This document shows, in pieces, positions 50,750 to 61,010 of a stretch of 64,000 nucleotides of DNA (position 1 is its first letter; every line of letters starts with the position of its first letter). The stretch lies in contig NZ_PJNW01000014.1 in the NCBI RefSeq assembly GCF_002844595.1, forward strand, positions 1 to 64,000, in the 5' to 3' direction. A program made the translations under genes and the position numbers. The notes beneath the pieces were generated by a model. The model saw only the letters and a list, made by a program, of their open reading frames with translations. It made no database searches and was not told where the DNA came from. Origin of the DNA: Pleomorphomonas diazotrophica. GTDB lineage: Bacteria > Pseudomonadota > Alphaproteobacteria > Rhizobiales > Pleomorphomonadaceae.

Positions 50750-52495
50750 ATGCGCGCACAAGTCGCCGGCACGGCCCGGCTGGTGCTGTTCGCTGGCGAA
50801 CTGGCCCTCCGCCGCGCCATAATGGCCTTGGAACGAGGCCCCTTCTCGCGCTGGCGCTGGCCCGGCTCGACGCCCGAACGGCTGGTCATCGCCCCTCAGG
50901 ACATCCGTACCACCGATCCGACGATCGCCGCCGACATCTATGCCGGCCTCTATGCCTTCGCCGGCAAGGTGGTGGAAACAAGCGGCCGTTCGCCCTTCGA
51001 CATGCCGTCGCCGTCGCCCGAATGGACGCGGGTGCTGCATGGTTTCTCCTGGCTTCGCCACCTTCGGGCGGCCGAGAATGCGCTCGCCCGCCAGAATGCC
51101 CGGGCGCTGGTCGCCGATTGGATCGCCCAGGAGGCACATGCGCCGCCGGAAGCCTTCGAGACCGAGAACATGGCGCGGCGGGTGATCGCCTGGATCACCC
51201 AGTCGCCGCTGATCCTGAAGGATGCCGACCGCGCCTTCTATCGCCGCTTCCTGCGCTCCCTGGTGCGGCAGGTGCGCCGGCTGCGCGGCCGCCAGAGCGA
51301 CGCGGTGGACGGCTATCCGCGGCTCCTCGCCGCCGTTGCCGTCGGCGTCTTTGCGCTGTCGGCCGACAACCAGGGACGGCTCGCCCGCCAGGCCGGCCTC
51401 AGGCTCGAACAGGAACTCCGCCGGCAGATCCTGCCGGATGGCGGTCATATCAGCCGCGATCCCTCGGTGATCGCCGACCTCCTGACGGACTTGTTGCCGC
51501 TACGGCAGGCCTATTCCAACCGCGGCGTCAACCCGCCGCAGGCGCTGCTGGTCGCCATCGATCGCATGATGCCGATGCTGCGCTTCTTCCGCCATTCCGA
51601 CGGCAGCCTGCCGCATTTCAACGGCATGAGCGCCAGCCACGCCGGCCAGCTTGCGACGCTCAACGCCTACGACGACACCCACGGCCGGCCGGTGGAGAAC
51701 GCCAGCCATTCCGGCTATCAGCGGCTCGAGGCCGGTGGAACGGTGATCCTGATGGATGCCGGCCCCATTCCGCCGGTCGGGGTCAGCCAGAAGGCGCATG
51801 CCGGCTGCCTTTCCTTCGAGATGTCGAGCGGTCCCAACCGCTTCATCGTCAACTGTGGCGCCGCCGACGATCCGCGCTGGCATTCGGCTGCCCGCTCGAC
51901 GCCCGCCCATTCGACGCTGTCGCTGGAAGACATGTCCTCCGGCGCCTTCCTCGATACGCCGCGCATCGTCCGACGGCTCGGTCCGGTGATGATCGACGGC
52001 CCGCGCGTGGTGCCGGTGGCCCGCGAGGATCGCGACGACGTCATCGCCCTGGTGGCGAGCCATGACGGCTATTCCGGCCGGTTCGGCGCCATTCACGAGC
52101 GGCGGCTCGTCCTGCGCATCGATGGCGGCGAGATCGTCGGATCCGACCGACTGACGTTTGCCGGCCGCAAGCCGCGTCACGACCGCTTCGCCATCCGCTT
52201 CCACCTGCATCCACTGATCCGGGCGAACCGTACGGCCGGCGGCGATGTGCTGCTCGTCGCTCCCGATGGCGAGGCGTGGACCTTCACCTGCGGCCTGATC
52301 GCGCCGGAACTGGAGGATAGCGTCTTCCTGTCCGACACGCTCGGCCGCCGCAAGAGCCTGCAGATCGTGCTGCCGGGACGGGCGCGGGTGACGCCTGAGG
52401 TGGCCTGGGCGCTGACCCGCACCGCCGAAGGGCAGCGCGGCCGGTCGCGCGGGCGCGATGTCCGGCTGGGGCCGGATCTGTTCGCCGGCAGCTGA
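50750..52495 (+). CDS. Heparinase II/III family protein
   Basis: A 581-residue protein: an alpha/alpha-toroid N-terminal part (about 60-280, [36 protein letters not shown]) and a C-terminal beta-sandwich heparinase II/III domain with [12 protein letters not shown] and [16 protein letters not shown]. These are polysaccharide lyases, but the Rhizobiales protein encoded between rsmB and purH has no known substrate and no obvious signal peptide here. Start ATG 50750 follows AAAGGGGG; ATG 50714 would add 12 residues. Confidence 0.87.
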   Translation: MRAQVAGTARLVLFAGELALRRAIMALERGPFSRWRWPGSTPERLVIAPQDIRTTDPTIAADIYAGLYAFAGKVVETSGRSPFDMPSPSPEWTRVLHGFSWLRHLRAAENALARQNARALVADWIAQEAHAPPEAFETENMARRVIAWITQSPLILKDADRAFYRRFLRSLVRQVRRLRGRQSDAVDGYPRLLAAVAVGVFALSADNQGRLARQAGLRLEQELRRQILPDGGHISRDPSVIADLLTDLLPLRQAYSNRGVNPPQALLVAIDRMMPMLRFFRHSDGSLPHFNGMSASHAGQLATLNAYDDTHGRPVENASHSGYQRLEAGGTVILMDAGPIPPVGVSQKAHAGCLSFEMSSGPNRFIVNCGAADDPRWHSAARSTPAHSTLSLEDMSSGAFLDTPRIVRRLGPVMIDGPRVVPVAREDRDDVIALVASHDGYSGRFGAIHERRLVLRIDGGEIVGSDRLTFAGRKPRHDRFAIRFHLHPLIRANRTAGGDVLLVAPDGEAWTFTCGLIAPELEDSVFLSDTLGRRKSLQIVLPGRARVTPEVAWALTRTAEGQRGRSRGRDVRLGPDLFAGS

Positions 52496-52610
52496 TCGGC
52501 GGTTTCGGCGGAGAAAGCGGCAATTATCGATCCAAATCGATTGGGCGCGGGTTCCGCGCGCCGGTCTTTCGTGCTATCGCGCCGCCATCCCCACTTCCGG
52601 AGAAATCCCC

Positions 52611-54200
52611 ATGGCTGGCCATCCCGATCGCGTCGCCCCCAAGCGCGCGCTGCTTTCCGTTTCCGACAAGACGGGCCTCATCGAGTTCGCTCGCGCCCTT
52701 GCGGACCGCGGCGTCGAACTGCTGACCACCGGCGGCTCGAAGAAGCTCCTGAGCGAGGCCGGCATTCCCGTGACGGAAGTGGCCGATTTCACCGGCTTCC
52801 CGGAGATCATGGATGGCCGGGTCAAGACGCTGCACCCCAAGGTGCACGGCGGTCTTCTCGCCGTTCGCGATGACGCCGGCCATGCCAAGGCGATGGCCGA
52901 CCACGGCATTCAGCCGATCGATATCCTGGTGGTCAACCTCTACCCCTTCGAGGAAACGATCGCCCGCGGCGCCGGCTATGAGGAGACCATCGAGAACATC
53001 GACATCGGCGGTCCCGCCATGATCCGCGCCGCCTCGAAGAACCATGCCTATGTCACGGTGCTGGTCGAGCCGGCCGACTACGAGGCGGTGATCGCCGAGA
53101 TGGATCAGGGCGGCGTCACCTTCGAGACCCGTCGCCGCCTCGCCGCCAAGGCCTACGCCCGCACCGGCGCCTATGACGCGGCGATTTCCGGCTGGTTTGC
53201 CAGCGTGCTCGGCGGCAAGACCGGCGATTTCGTTGCAGTGGGCGGCAAGCTCGCCGAGGACATGCGCTATGGCGAGAACCCGCACCAGTGGGCCCGCTTC
53301 TATCGCTCCACCGAAATCCGGCCCGGCGTCTCCACGGCGACGCAGTTGCAGGGCAAGGTGCTCAGCTACAATAACATCAACGACACCGACGCCGCCTTCG
53401 AGCTGGTGGCCGAGTTCGACCGGTCGGTGCCGGCCGTCGCCATCATCAAGCACGCCAACCCCTGTGGCGTCGCCACCGGCGCGACGCTGCTCGAAGCCTA
53501 TGTCAAGGCGCACCGCTGCGACCCGGTATCGGCCTATGGCGGCATCGTGGCGCTGAACGGCACGCTCGACGCCGACACGGCGAAGAAGATCGTCGAGATC
53601 TTCACCGAGGTGATCATCGCGCCGTCGGCCACCGACGAGGCGATCGCCATCGTCGGCGCCAAGAAGAACCTGCGTCTTCTGGTCACCGGCGGCCTGCCCG
53701 ACCCCAAGGCGCCCGGCATCACCGCCAAGACGGTGGCCGGCGGCCTGCTGGTTCAGTCGCGCGACAATGGCGTCGTCACCGCCGCCGACCTCAAGGTGGT
53801 GACCAAGCGCGCGCCGACCGATGCCGAGCTCGCCGACCTCCTGTTCGCCTTCAAGGTCTGCAAGCACGTGAAGTCCAACGCCATCGTCTACGTGAAGGAC
53901 GGCGCCACCGCCGGCATCGGCGCGGGACAGATGAACCGTGTCGACTCCTCGCGCATTGCCGCCATCCGCGCCGCCGAGGCGGCTGAGACGGCCGGCTTCA
54001 AGGAGTCGCTGGCCAAGGGGTCGGTCGTCGCCTCCGACGCCTTCTTCCCCTTTGCCGATGGCCTTGAATCGGCGATCGCCGCCGGCGCCACCGCCGCCAT
54101 CCAGCCGGGTGGCTCCATCCATGACGCCGAGGTGATCGCCGCCGCCGACAAGGCCGGCATCGCCATGGTGTTCACCGGCATGCGGCATTTCCGGCACTGA
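52611..54200 (+). CDS. purH: Bifunctional AICAR formyltransferase/IMP cyclohydrolase
   Basis: A 529-residue enzyme for the last two steps of purine synthesis. An MGS-like IMP cyclohydrolase domain (about 1-150, [35 protein letters not shown]) and an AICAR transformylase domain with the KHANPCGVA motif (Lys/His active-site residues) and [12 protein letters not shown]. Start ATG 52611 follows GGAGAAAT. A strong terminator lies 54 bp downstream. Confidence 0.96.
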   Translation: MAGHPDRVAPKRALLSVSDKTGLIEFARALADRGVELLTTGGSKKLLSEAGIPVTEVADFTGFPEIMDGRVKTLHPKVHGGLLAVRDDAGHAKAMADHGIQPIDILVVNLYPFEETIARGAGYEETIENIDIGGPAMIRAASKNHAYVTVLVEPADYEAVIAEMDQGGVTFETRRRLAAKAYARTGAYDAAISGWFASVLGGKTGDFVAVGGKLAEDMRYGENPHQWARFYRSTEIRPGVSTATQLQGKVLSYNNINDTDAAFELVAEFDRSVPAVAIIKHANPCGVATGATLLEAYVKAHRCDPVSAYGGIVALNGTLDADTAKKIVEIFTEVIIAPSATDEAIAIVGAKKNLRLLVTGGLPDPKAPGITAKTVAGGLLVQSRDNGVVTAADLKVVTKRAPTDAELADLLFAFKVCKHVKSNAIVYVKDGATAGIGAGQMNRVDSSRIAAIRAAEAAETAGFKESLAKGSVVASDAFFPFADGLESAIAAGATAAIQPGGSIHDAEVIAAADKAGIAMVFTGMRHFRH

Positions 54201-54253
54201 GGCTAATCCACCTTCCCGACAGGTAGCCGACAGGTTTCTCGACCCAAGGTGAG

Positions 54254-54286
54254 CGGGCCGGCGCGATGAACGCGCTGGCCCGTTTT
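54254..54286 (+). terminator. Terminator after purH
   Basis: CGGGCCGGCGCG (54254-54265), loop ATGAA, CGCGCTGGCCCG (54271-54282) with one G-U pair, then TTTT. Confidence 0.85.
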
Positions 54287-54300
54287 GTCGAGGAACCAAC

Positions 54301-54585
54301 ATGAAGACTTCCCTGATCGCCGCCGCCTTCGCTCTCGTGCTCACACCGGTTGCCGCCCTTGCCGACGACGAGAATGCCAAGTGCACCGACGCCGCCAAGG
54401 ACACCTGGCTCAGCATCGACGCCGTCAAGGCCAAGGCCGAGGCTGCCGGCTACAAGGATATCAAGAAGGTGAAAGTCGAGGGGACCTGCTACGAGGTCTA
54501 TGCCTTCGACAAGGAGGGCAACAAGGCCGAGGTCCTGTTCAATCCGTCGACCGGCGAGAAGGCCGGCGACGAAGCGGGTGAGTGA
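54301..54585 (+). CDS. PepSY domain secreted small protein
   Basis: A 94-residue exported protein: signal peptide MKTSLIAAAFALVLTPVAALA cut before DDEN, then a PepSY-like domain (AWLSIDAVKAKAEAAGY-type helix, KKVKVEGTCYEVYAFDKEGNKAEVLFNPSTGE) with two Cys that may form a disulphide. PepSY proteins of this size often sit with cytochrome b561 and two-component genes. It starts a run of five closely spaced genes ending with mbfA; the b561 start is 4 bp after its stop. Confidence 0.85.
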   Translation: MKTSLIAAAFALVLTPVAALADDENAKCTDAAKDTWLSIDAVKAKAEAAGYKDIKKVKVEGTCYEVYAFDKEGNKAEVLFNPSTGEKAGDEAGE

Positions 54586-54589
54586 TCCC

Positions 54590-55135
54590 ATGTCCGAGAC
54601 GTCCGCCGGCGGCAACCCGCCGCGGACGGTCCGGGTCTGGGATCCGGTCGTCCGCCTGTTTCACTGGACGGTGGTCATCGCCGTCGTTCTCAACCTCTTC
54701 GTCCTGAAACCCGGTCGCCTCTATCATCGCTACGTGGGCTATGTGGTCATCGGCGCCGTGCTGGTCCGGCTCGTCTGGGGCTTCGTCGGCACCCGCCATG
54801 CCCGCTTCTCCGATTTCTTTCCGACGCCGGCCCGCCTCGTTCCCTATCTCAGGGCACTGTTCCGCGGCGAGGAGCCGCGCCATCTCGGGCATAATCCGGC
54901 GGCGGCGGTGATGATGCTGGCGCTGATGGTTCTGCTGCTGGCTGTCGGCGTGACCGGCTGGATGACGACCCTCGACGCCTTCTGGGGAGAAGAGTGGCTG
55001 GAGGAGTTGCACGAGGGCTTTGCCAACGCCATCATGGTGTTGGCGCTGGTCCATGCGGCCGCCGCCATCGTTGAAAGCCTGCGCCACCGCGAGAATCTGG
55101 TCTGGTCGATGGTCACGGGCAGAAAGCGCGCCTGA
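54590..55135 (+). CDS. Cytochrome b561 family protein
   Basis: A 181-residue four-helix di-haem membrane protein of the cytochrome b561/Ni-Fe hydrogenase b type. Haem-ligand His candidates: VRLFHWTVV (helix 1), LYHRYVGYVV (helix 2), RHLGHNPAAAVMM and ALVHAAAAIVES (late helix). It would move electrons between quinol and periplasmic acceptors. Start ATG 54590 begins MSETSAGG. The stop overlaps the response-regulator ATG by one base. Confidence 0.88.
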   Translation: MSETSAGGNPPRTVRVWDPVVRLFHWTVVIAVVLNLFVLKPGRLYHRYVGYVVIGAVLVRLVWGFVGTRHARFSDFFPTPARLVPYLRALFRGEEPRHLGHNPAAAVMMLALMVLLLAVGVTGWMTTLDAFWGEEWLEELHEGFANAIMVLALVHAAAAIVESLRHRENLVWSMVTGRKRA

Positions 55136-55836
55136 TGCGTCTTCTTCTCGTCGAGGACAGTGCCCGCCTCGCCGCCCTGCTCGGCGAGGCCGTGCGCGAG
55201 GCCGGCTGGCGCCTCGATGCAGTCGGCACATTGGCCGAGGCGGAAGCGGCCATCGCCGCGACCGACTTCGACCTGATCCTGCTCGATCTCGGCTTGCCGG
55301 ATGGCGACGGGCTCGATCTCCTGCGCGCCATCCGCCGGGCCGCCGATGCGACGCCGGTGCTGATCCTCACCGCGCGCGGCACGGTCGAGGAGCGCATAGC
55401 CGGCCTCGACGCCGGCGCCGACGACTATCTGGTCAAGCCATTCCATCACCGTGAGTTTCTGGCCCGCTGCCGAGCCATGCTGCGACGATCGCCAATGACG
55501 TTGCAGCCGGTGCTGGTTGCCGGCCGTCTCGCCTATGATCCGGCCACGGCTCTTCTGACGGCCGGTGAGGAAACCATTGCGCTGCCGCCGCGCGAACGAG
55601 CGCTTTGCGAAGCGCTGATGCGCGACATCGGTCGACTGGTGCCGCGCCGCCGGCTGGAGACGACGTTGTCCGACTATGACAGCGAACTCACGGCCAATGC
55701 CCTCGATCTCGCGGTCTCCCGCTTGCGCAGGCGGCTTGAGGGGATCGGGAGCGGCGTCGAGATCGCCACGGTGCGCGGCCTCGGCTACCTGATGCGGGAG
55801 TGCGCCTCGGACGGCGCCACCGAGGGGCCGACATGA
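55135..55836 (+). CDS. OmpR/PhoB family response regulator
   Basis: A 233-residue regulator: receiver domain (1-115) with acidic pocket VEDSAR, phosphoacceptor Asp51 in ILLDLGLPDGDG, LTARG and Lys in YLVKPF; winged-helix DNA-binding domain (about 125-225) with LPPRERALCEAL and VRGLGYLM. It is translationally coupled to the b561 gene (TGATG) and to the kinase gene (ATGA). It probably controls this gene run. Confidence 0.94.
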   Translation: MRLLLVEDSARLAALLGEAVREAGWRLDAVGTLAEAEAAIAATDFDLILLDLGLPDGDGLDLLRAIRRAADATPVLILTARGTVEERIAGLDAGADDYLVKPFHHREFLARCRAMLRRSPMTLQPVLVAGRLAYDPATALLTAGEETIALPPRERALCEALMRDIGRLVPRRRLETTLSDYDSELTANALDLAVSRLRRRLEGIGSGVEIATVRGLGYLMRECASDGATEGPT

Positions 55837-57245
55837 GCGGACATCACCGCAAGCGACTGGCGGGGCTGGTTGCCCGCCGCATCCTCACCTTCGCCTTGCT
55901 GGCCATGGTGCTGCAGGTGGCGGTGGTCTTTGCCCGCTACTGGTTCGACGACGAGGAACTCGGTCAGATCCTCGTCGAGCGCGAGACGGAGGCGATCGCT
56001 GCCTCCGTCCACCGCGTGGCTGGCGCCTTGACGCTCGACCCGGACGCGCCGGTGCTCGATCGCTATGTGGGCGACATCGACGAGGCGGACGACGGAGGTC
56101 ACGGGGACGACGACGGCGCCGCCGTCAGCCATCTGCCGCCAGCCACCTTCGTCCGGATCCGCTCCGATGATGGCCGCACCGTCTATTCCAACTGCGGCGA
56201 GGAGTGCGAGGAGCATTTCCTGCCTCCGCCGGGCAACGCGCCCGATTTCTGGCAACGGGCGATCGAGCCCGGCAAGCCGCTCAGCGTCGCCGGCGGCCGC
56301 GCCTTCGTCATCGAAGGCGAGCGGGTGCTCATCGACGTCGCAGTCCTGCATGATCCCGGCAACTTCCTCGGCTCTATCCTCGCCTACGAGATGATCGATC
56401 ACATGCTGGTGCCGATGGGGTTGATGCTGGCGCTGACCATCGGTGCCACCATCCTGTCGATCGGCGCGGCACTCCGTCCCGTTTCTGCGGTGGCGCGAGC
56501 CGCCGATGCCCTGGATCCGCGGTCCCCCAGGCCCTTGTCGATCGACTCCGCCATGCCCCAGGAAATCGCGGGTCTCGTCGAGGCGATCAACAGGCTGTTT
56601 GCCCGCACGGCTGAGATCATGTCGGCGCAGAAGGTGTTCTCGGCCGCCGTCGCCCATGAGATCCGGACACCGCTTGCGGTCTTGCGCCTCGAACTCGATC
56701 GGATTGCCGACCCCCGCGCCCGCCGGGCCGAGGCCGACATCGAGCGCCTGTTGCACATCCTTGAACAGTTGACGGCCTTTGCCCGTCTCGATGTCGTGGA
56801 TGACGCCGCCTTCATCGAGACCGACCTCGCCGCTCTTGCCGCGGATGTGGTGGCCGACATGGCGCCTCTCGTGATCGACAGGGGCGCCACCATCGCCTAT
56901 GAGGGCGCCTATGAGGGCGACGGTCCGGTGGCGGTGAGATTGGTACCTTCGCTGATACAGAACGTCGTGAGAAATCTGATAGAGAACAGCCTCAAGCATG
57001 CTGGCCGCGGCGTCGACATCGTCGTGGCGGTCGGCGAGGATGGCAGTCTCGTTGTCTCCGACAATGGCTCAGGTTTTGTTCCCGGCGAGTCGCGGGGAGA
57101 GTTCGGTCGCGTGAAGGCGTCGGGGTCGCTCGGTCTCGGGCTGACCATCGTCGAGCGGATCGCCAATCTGCACGACGCGACGCTGTCGATCCGGTCCGCG
57201 CCGGGCGAGGGGACCAGTGCCCGCGTCGTCTTCGTTCGTTCATGA
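55833..57245 (+). CDS. Sensor histidine kinase
   Basis: A 470-residue membrane kinase. Helix 1 about 17-37, periplasmic sensor about 38-190, helix 2 about 191-212, HAMP-like linker, phosphoacceptor His275 in AAVAHEIRTPLAV, N box NVVRNLIENSLKHA, and G boxes DNGSGF and GLGLTIVERI. The sensor loop has an acidic patch (DIDEADDGGHGDDD, about 81-94) and a Cys/His group (C121, C125, H128) that could bind metal. mbfA starts 7 bp after its stop. Confidence 0.92.
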   Translation: MSGHHRKRLAGLVARRILTFALLAMVLQVAVVFARYWFDDEELGQILVERETEAIAASVHRVAGALTLDPDAPVLDRYVGDIDEADDGGHGDDDGAAVSHLPPATFVRIRSDDGRTVYSNCGEECEEHFLPPPGNAPDFWQRAIEPGKPLSVAGGRAFVIEGERVLIDVAVLHDPGNFLGSILAYEMIDHMLVPMGLMLALTIGATILSIGAALRPVSAVARAADALDPRSPRPLSIDSAMPQEIAGLVEAINRLFARTAEIMSAQKVFSAAVAHEIRTPLAVLRLELDRIADPRARRAEADIERLLHILEQLTAFARLDVVDDAAFIETDLAALAADVVADMAPLVIDRGATIAYEGAYEGDGPVAVRLVPSLIQNVVRNLIENSLKHAGRGVDIVVAVGEDGSLVVSDNGSGFVPGESRGEFGRVKASGSLGLGLTIVERIANLHDATLSIRSAPGEGTSARVVFVRS

Positions 57246-57252
57246 GGAAATG

Positions 57253-58230
57253 ATGTTCAACTCACTTGGCAACCGCCGCCGCTTTTCCGACCTCAGCGAA
57301 CAGGAAATCCTGGCGCTGGCCATCTCCAGCGAGGAAGACGACGCCCGCATCTATGCGAGCTATGCCGAGAAGCTGCGCAAGGACTATCCGGCGACGGCGG
57401 CAATGTTCGACGAGATGGTCAAGGATGAGGATGGCCACCGGCGCTTCCTGATCGCCGAGCATGAACGTCTGTTCGGACCGGTGATCCCGCTGATCCGCCG
57501 CGAGCATGTGGCTGGCTATTATGCCCGCCAGCCGGTGTGGCTCGTCGAGAATCTCGGCATCGAGCGCATCCGCGAGGAAGCGGCGCGCATGGAGGCGCAG
57601 GCTTACGCCTTCTACACGGAGGCTGCCAAGCGGGTATCGGATGCCGGTGCCCGCCGGTTGCTCGGCGATCTCGCCGAGCAGGAGCGCCACCATATGGAAG
57701 GCGCCGAGGTTGCTCGCGAGGAAAACGTCGGGCCGTCGGACGAGCAGGAAGAGGCGATGGTCGCCCGCCGCCAGTTCATCCTCACCTATGTGCAGCCGGG
57801 CCTCGCCGGACTGATGGACGGCTCGGTGTCGACGCTGGCGCCGATCTTCGCCACCGCCTTTGCGACGCAGAACTCCTGGACGACCTTCCAGGTGGCGCTC
57901 GCCGCCTCGGTCGGTGCCGGCATTTCCATGGGCTTTACCGAAGCCGCGCACGATGATGGCGTCATCTCCGGCCGCGGCTCGCCGATCAAGCGCGGCCTCG
58001 CCTCGGGCATCATGACGGCGATCGGTGGCCTCGGCCATGCGCTGCCCTATCTCGTGCCGAATTTCCATCTGGCGACGGCGATTGCGCTGGTGATCGTCTT
58101 CATCGAGCTGTGGGCGATCGCCGGCATCCAGAACCGCTACATGGAAACGCCGTTCTTCCGGGCGGTGATCCAGGTGGTCATCGGCGGCGCGCTGGTGCTC
58201 GCCGCCGGCATTCTGATCGGCGGCGGCTGA
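57253..58230 (+). CDS. mbfA: MbfA-like ferritin/VIT1 membrane iron exporter
   Basis: A 325-residue protein: an N-terminal ferritin-like (erythrin) domain (about 1-155, LAISSEEDDARIYASYAEKL, DEMVKDEDGHRRFL, DLAEQERHHMEGAE) and a C-terminal VIT1/CCC1-type membrane domain with about five helices (QPGLAGLMDGSVSTLAPIFA). MbfA exports iron and protects alphaproteobacteria from iron and peroxide stress. ATG 57253 or the adjacent 57250 is the start, behind GAGGA. Elsewhere mbfA is usually Irr-controlled and alone; here it follows a two-component system directly. Confidence 0.92.
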   Translation: MFNSLGNRRRFSDLSEQEILALAISSEEDDARIYASYAEKLRKDYPATAAMFDEMVKDEDGHRRFLIAEHERLFGPVIPLIRREHVAGYYARQPVWLVENLGIERIREEAARMEAQAYAFYTEAAKRVSDAGARRLLGDLAEQERHHMEGAEVAREENVGPSDEQEEAMVARRQFILTYVQPGLAGLMDGSVSTLAPIFATAFATQNSWTTFQVALAASVGAGISMGFTEAAHDDGVISGRGSPIKRGLASGIMTAIGGLGHALPYLVPNFHLATAIALVIVFIELWAIAGIQNRYMETPFFRAVIQVVIGGALVLAAGILIGGG

Positions 58231-58261
58231 CCTGTCTCGCGGATCTCCATGGAAAGACGTT

Positions 58262-58289
58262 GGGGCGGCACGAGCCGCCCCTTCTTCTT
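58262..58289 (+). terminator. Terminator after mbfA
   Basis: GGGGCGGC (58262-58269), loop ACGA, GCCGCCCC (58274-58281), then TTCTTCTT. It lies between the convergent mbfA and acs genes. Confidence 0.8.
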
Positions 58290-58290
58290 G

Positions 58291-60234
58291 TCAGGCGTGC
58301 CGGTTCTGGCGGTGGTCGATCAGGTCGGTCACCACCGAGGGATCGGCCAGCGTCGAGGTGTCGCCGAGCGAGCCGAAGTCGTCCTCGGCGATCTTGCGCA
58401 GGATGCGGCGCATGATCTTGCCGGAGCGTGTCTTCGGCAGGCCCACCGCGAACTGGATCTTGTCGGGCGAGGCGATGGGACCGATCTCCTTCCTCACCCA
58501 CTGCGTCAGTTCGGTGGCCAGCGTGTCGGTCGGCGTCTCGCCCTCCATCAGCGTGACATAGGCGTAGATACCCTGTCCCTTGATGTCGTGTGGATAGCCG
58601 ACGACAGCGGCCTCGGCCACCTTGGGGTGGGCGACCAGCGCGCTCTCCACTTCCGCCGTGCCCATGCGGTGACCGGCGACGTTGATGACGTCATCGACGC
58701 GGCCGGTGATCCAGTAGTAGCCGTCCTCGTCGCGGCGGGCGCCGTCGCCGGTGAAATACATGCCCTTGTAGGTGGAGAAATAGGTCTGCACGAAGCGGTC
58801 GTGATCGCCGTAGACGGTGCGCATCTGGCCGGGCCAGCTGGACAGCAGAACAAGGTTGCCCTCGGTTGCTCCCTCAAGCACGTTGCCGAGTGCATCGACG
58901 ATGGCCGGCTCGACACCGAAGAAGGGCCGCGTCGCCGATCCCGGCTTGAGGCGGGTGGCGCCGGGCAGCGGCGTGATCAGGATGCCGCCGGTCTCCGTCT
59001 GCCACCAGGTGTCGACGATAGGGCAACGGCCATCGCCGACCACGCGGTGATACCAGAGCCAGGCTTCGGGATTGATTGGCTCGCCGACCGTGCCGAGGAT
59101 GCGCAGTGACGCCCTGGACGTGCTTTTTACTGCCTCCTCGCCATGGGCCATCAGTGAGCGGATGGCGGTGGGGGCGGTGTAGAAGATCGTCACCTTGTGG
59201 CGATCGATCACCTCCCAGAAGCGTGACGGATTGGGATGGCTCGGCACGCCCTCGAACATCAGCGTCGTGGCGCCGTTGGCAAGCGGGCCGTAGAGCACGT
59301 AGGAGTGCCCGGTCACCCAGCCGACGTCGGCCGTGCACCAGTAGATGTCGTCCTCGTGGCAGTCGAAGACCCATTGATGGGTGAGCGAGGCGTAGACGAG
59401 ATAGCCGCCGGTGGTGTGCAGCACGCCCTTGGGACTGCCGGTGGAGCCGGATGTGTAGAGAATGAACAGCGGATCCTCGGCCCCCATCGGCGACACCGGG
59501 CAATCGCTGGCAACGCCCCTGGCCGCGTCGTCATAGTAGACGTCACGTCCGTCCTGCATGGCGACCGCCTTGCCTGTGCGGCGCACCACCAGGACCTTGG
59601 ACACGCCGGGACATTTCTCCAGCGCCGCGTCGACGTTGGCCTTGAGCGACACCTTGCGGCCGCCGCGTATACCCTCGTCGGCGGTGATGACCAGCGAACT
59701 GCCGGCGTCGCGGATGCGGCCGGCGAGACTATCGGGCGAGAAGCCGGCGAATACCACCGAATGGACGGCGCCGATGCGGGCGGCGGCCAGCATGGCGAAG
59801 GCGGCTTCCGGGATCATCGGCAGGTAGATGGTGACGCGGTCGCCACGCCGAACGCCGGCTTCCTTCAGCACGTTGGCGAAACGGCAAACTTCCTCCTGCA
59901 GCTCGCGGTAGGTGATTGCCCTTTGCTCGGCGGGGTCGTCGCCCTCCCAGAGGATCGCCACCTTGTCCGGGGTGCGGTCGGCGTGACGATCGACGCAGTT
60001 GTAGGCGGCATTGAGGATGCCGTCTTCATACCAGCGGATCGATACGTGGTGCGGATCATAGGAGGCGTTCTTCACCCGCGTGAAGGGCTTGATCCAATCG
60101 AGCCGGCCGGCCATCGACGCCCAGAAGCCGTCGGGATCTTCGATCGACCGCTTGTAAAGCTCCAAATACTTGTCGTTGTCGATGAAGGCCGACGCGGCAA
60201 GCGCCGCCGGCACCTCAAACACTTCACCAGACAT
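58291..60234 (-). CDS. acs: Acetyl-CoA synthetase
   Basis: A 647-residue AMP-forming acetate-CoA ligase of standard length. Seen: [16 protein letters not shown] (P-loop), [31 protein letters not shown], and the acetylation-site Lys in TRSGKIMRR. It activates acetate for the TCA/glyoxylate route and is usually regulated by lysine acetylation. Start ATG 60234 follows AGGAGGA. Upstream an 18-bp near-palindrome could hold a regulator. Confidence 0.96.
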   Translation of the reverse strand: MSGEVFEVPAALAASAFIDNDKYLELYKRSIEDPDGFWASMAGRLDWIKPFTRVKNASYDPHHVSIRWYEDGILNAAYNCVDRHADRTPDKVAILWEGDDPAEQRAITYRELQEEVCRFANVLKEAGVRRGDRVTIYLPMIPEAAFAMLAAARIGAVHSVVFAGFSPDSLAGRIRDAGSSLVITADEGIRGGRKVSLKANVDAALEKCPGVSKVLVVRRTGKAVAMQDGRDVYYDDAARGVASDCPVSPMGAEDPLFILYTSGSTGSPKGVLHTTGGYLVYASLTHQWVFDCHEDDIYWCTADVGWVTGHSYVLYGPLANGATTLMFEGVPSHPNPSRFWEVIDRHKVTIFYTAPTAIRSLMAHGEEAVKSTSRASLRILGTVGEPINPEAWLWYHRVVGDGRCPIVDTWWQTETGGILITPLPGATRLKPGSATRPFFGVEPAIVDALGNVLEGATEGNLVLLSSWPGQMRTVYGDHDRFVQTYFSTYKGMYFTGDGARRDEDGYYWITGRVDDVINVAGHRMGTAEVESALVAHPKVAEAAVVGYPHDIKGQGIYAYVTLMEGETPTDTLATELTQWVRKEIGPIASPDKIQFAVGLPKTRSGKIMRRILRKIAEDDFGSLGDTSTLADPSVVTDLIDHRQNRHA

Positions 60235-60312
60235 CTGAAATCCTCCTCGCGTCGGGCCCTCCCGGCCGCACGCCAATCGGCATCAGTATTGTCCGTCAAA
60301 ACACGTAAGTCC

Positions 60313-60330
60313 ATTAGCCGCCCGGCTAAT
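60313..60330. promoter_or_regulatory. Inverted repeat upstream of acs
   Basis: ATTAGCCG (60313-60320), CC, CGGCTAAT (60323-60330): perfect 8-bp arms, 78 bp before the acs start and 26 bp after the methyltransferase stop. It could be an acs operator or a 3' hairpin. Confidence 0.4.
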
Positions 60331-60356
60331 TGGGAACGCCTTGATGTCGGCCTCTG

Positions 60357-61010
60357 TCAGATGAAGTGCCAGATGCGGGTCGTCCTGACGTCGCGATCCT
60401 CGATCGCGCGCGGCACCGGCACGTCGTAACTGGCGAGCGGGGCGATGCCGGCGGACGGAAGATAGGCGCGGCCGGGGTCGCCGAACAGAACGGCGGCGCC
60501 GCGCGTTTGCGCCGCGCGCAGGAAGGGTTCGACACGAGCGGCCATCGGCCGTTCGTAGAAGACGTCGCCGGCCAGCACCACGTCGAAGCCGGTTGCCCCG
60601 AGGTCGAGATAGTCGGTGTCCGACGCTTCGATTTCCAGTCCGTTATCCGCAGCGTTGATCCGGATGGCGGCGCGGGCATAGGGATCGATGTCGGCGGCGA
60701 CGACATGGCGGGCGCCGGCGCGCTTGGCCGCGAGAGCAACGATGCCGGAACCGGCGGCGAAATCGAGAACGCGGGTATCGCGGACGATGTCCGGATGGTC
60801 GAGCACGTGGCGGGCGAGGGCCTGGCCGCCGGCCCAGGCGAATGCCCAGAAGGGCGGCGGCAGGCCGGCCTTGCCGAGATCCGCCTCGGTCGCCTGCCAA
60901 AGATCCATCGCCTCGTCGGCGAGCCGCAAGCTTATCTCGGGCACGAGCGGCGGCACTTGCAGGCGTGTTTCCCGCAGGACGAAAGCGCTCTCGCGGGAAA
61001 GCGCGCTCAC
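60357..61010 (-). CDS. Class I SAM-dependent methyltransferase (ETFB/NNMT-like)
   Basis: A 217-residue methyltransferase with LPPPFWAFAWAGGQALAR, SAM motif VLDFAAGSGIVALAAKRAGA, AADIDPYA and VVLAGDVFYE. The pattern matches the lysine/nicotinamide methyltransferase-16 group, including ETF-beta lysine methyltransferase homologues. The start was set at GTG 61010, overlapping the stop of the EVE gene by 4 bp (GTGA); an ATG at 61040 would overlap it by 34 bp. The target protein is not known. Confidence 0.85.
   Translation of the reverse strand: MSALSRESAFVLRETRLQVPPLVPEISLRLADEAMDLWQATEADLGKAGLPPPFWAFAWAGGQALARHVLDHPDIVRDTRVLDFAAGSGIVALAAKRAGARHVVAADIDPYARAAIRINAADNGLEIEASDTDYLDLGATGFDVVLAGDVFYERPMAARVEPFLRAAQTRGAAVLFGDPGRAYLPSAGIAPLASYDVPVPRAIEDRDVRTTRIWHFI

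Noticed and set aside
50683-52065. 460-codon plus-strand frame in another phase over the heparinase gene
   Set aside because: Arg/Ala/Pro-rich; the heparinase frame has recognisable domains and a better ribosome-binding site.
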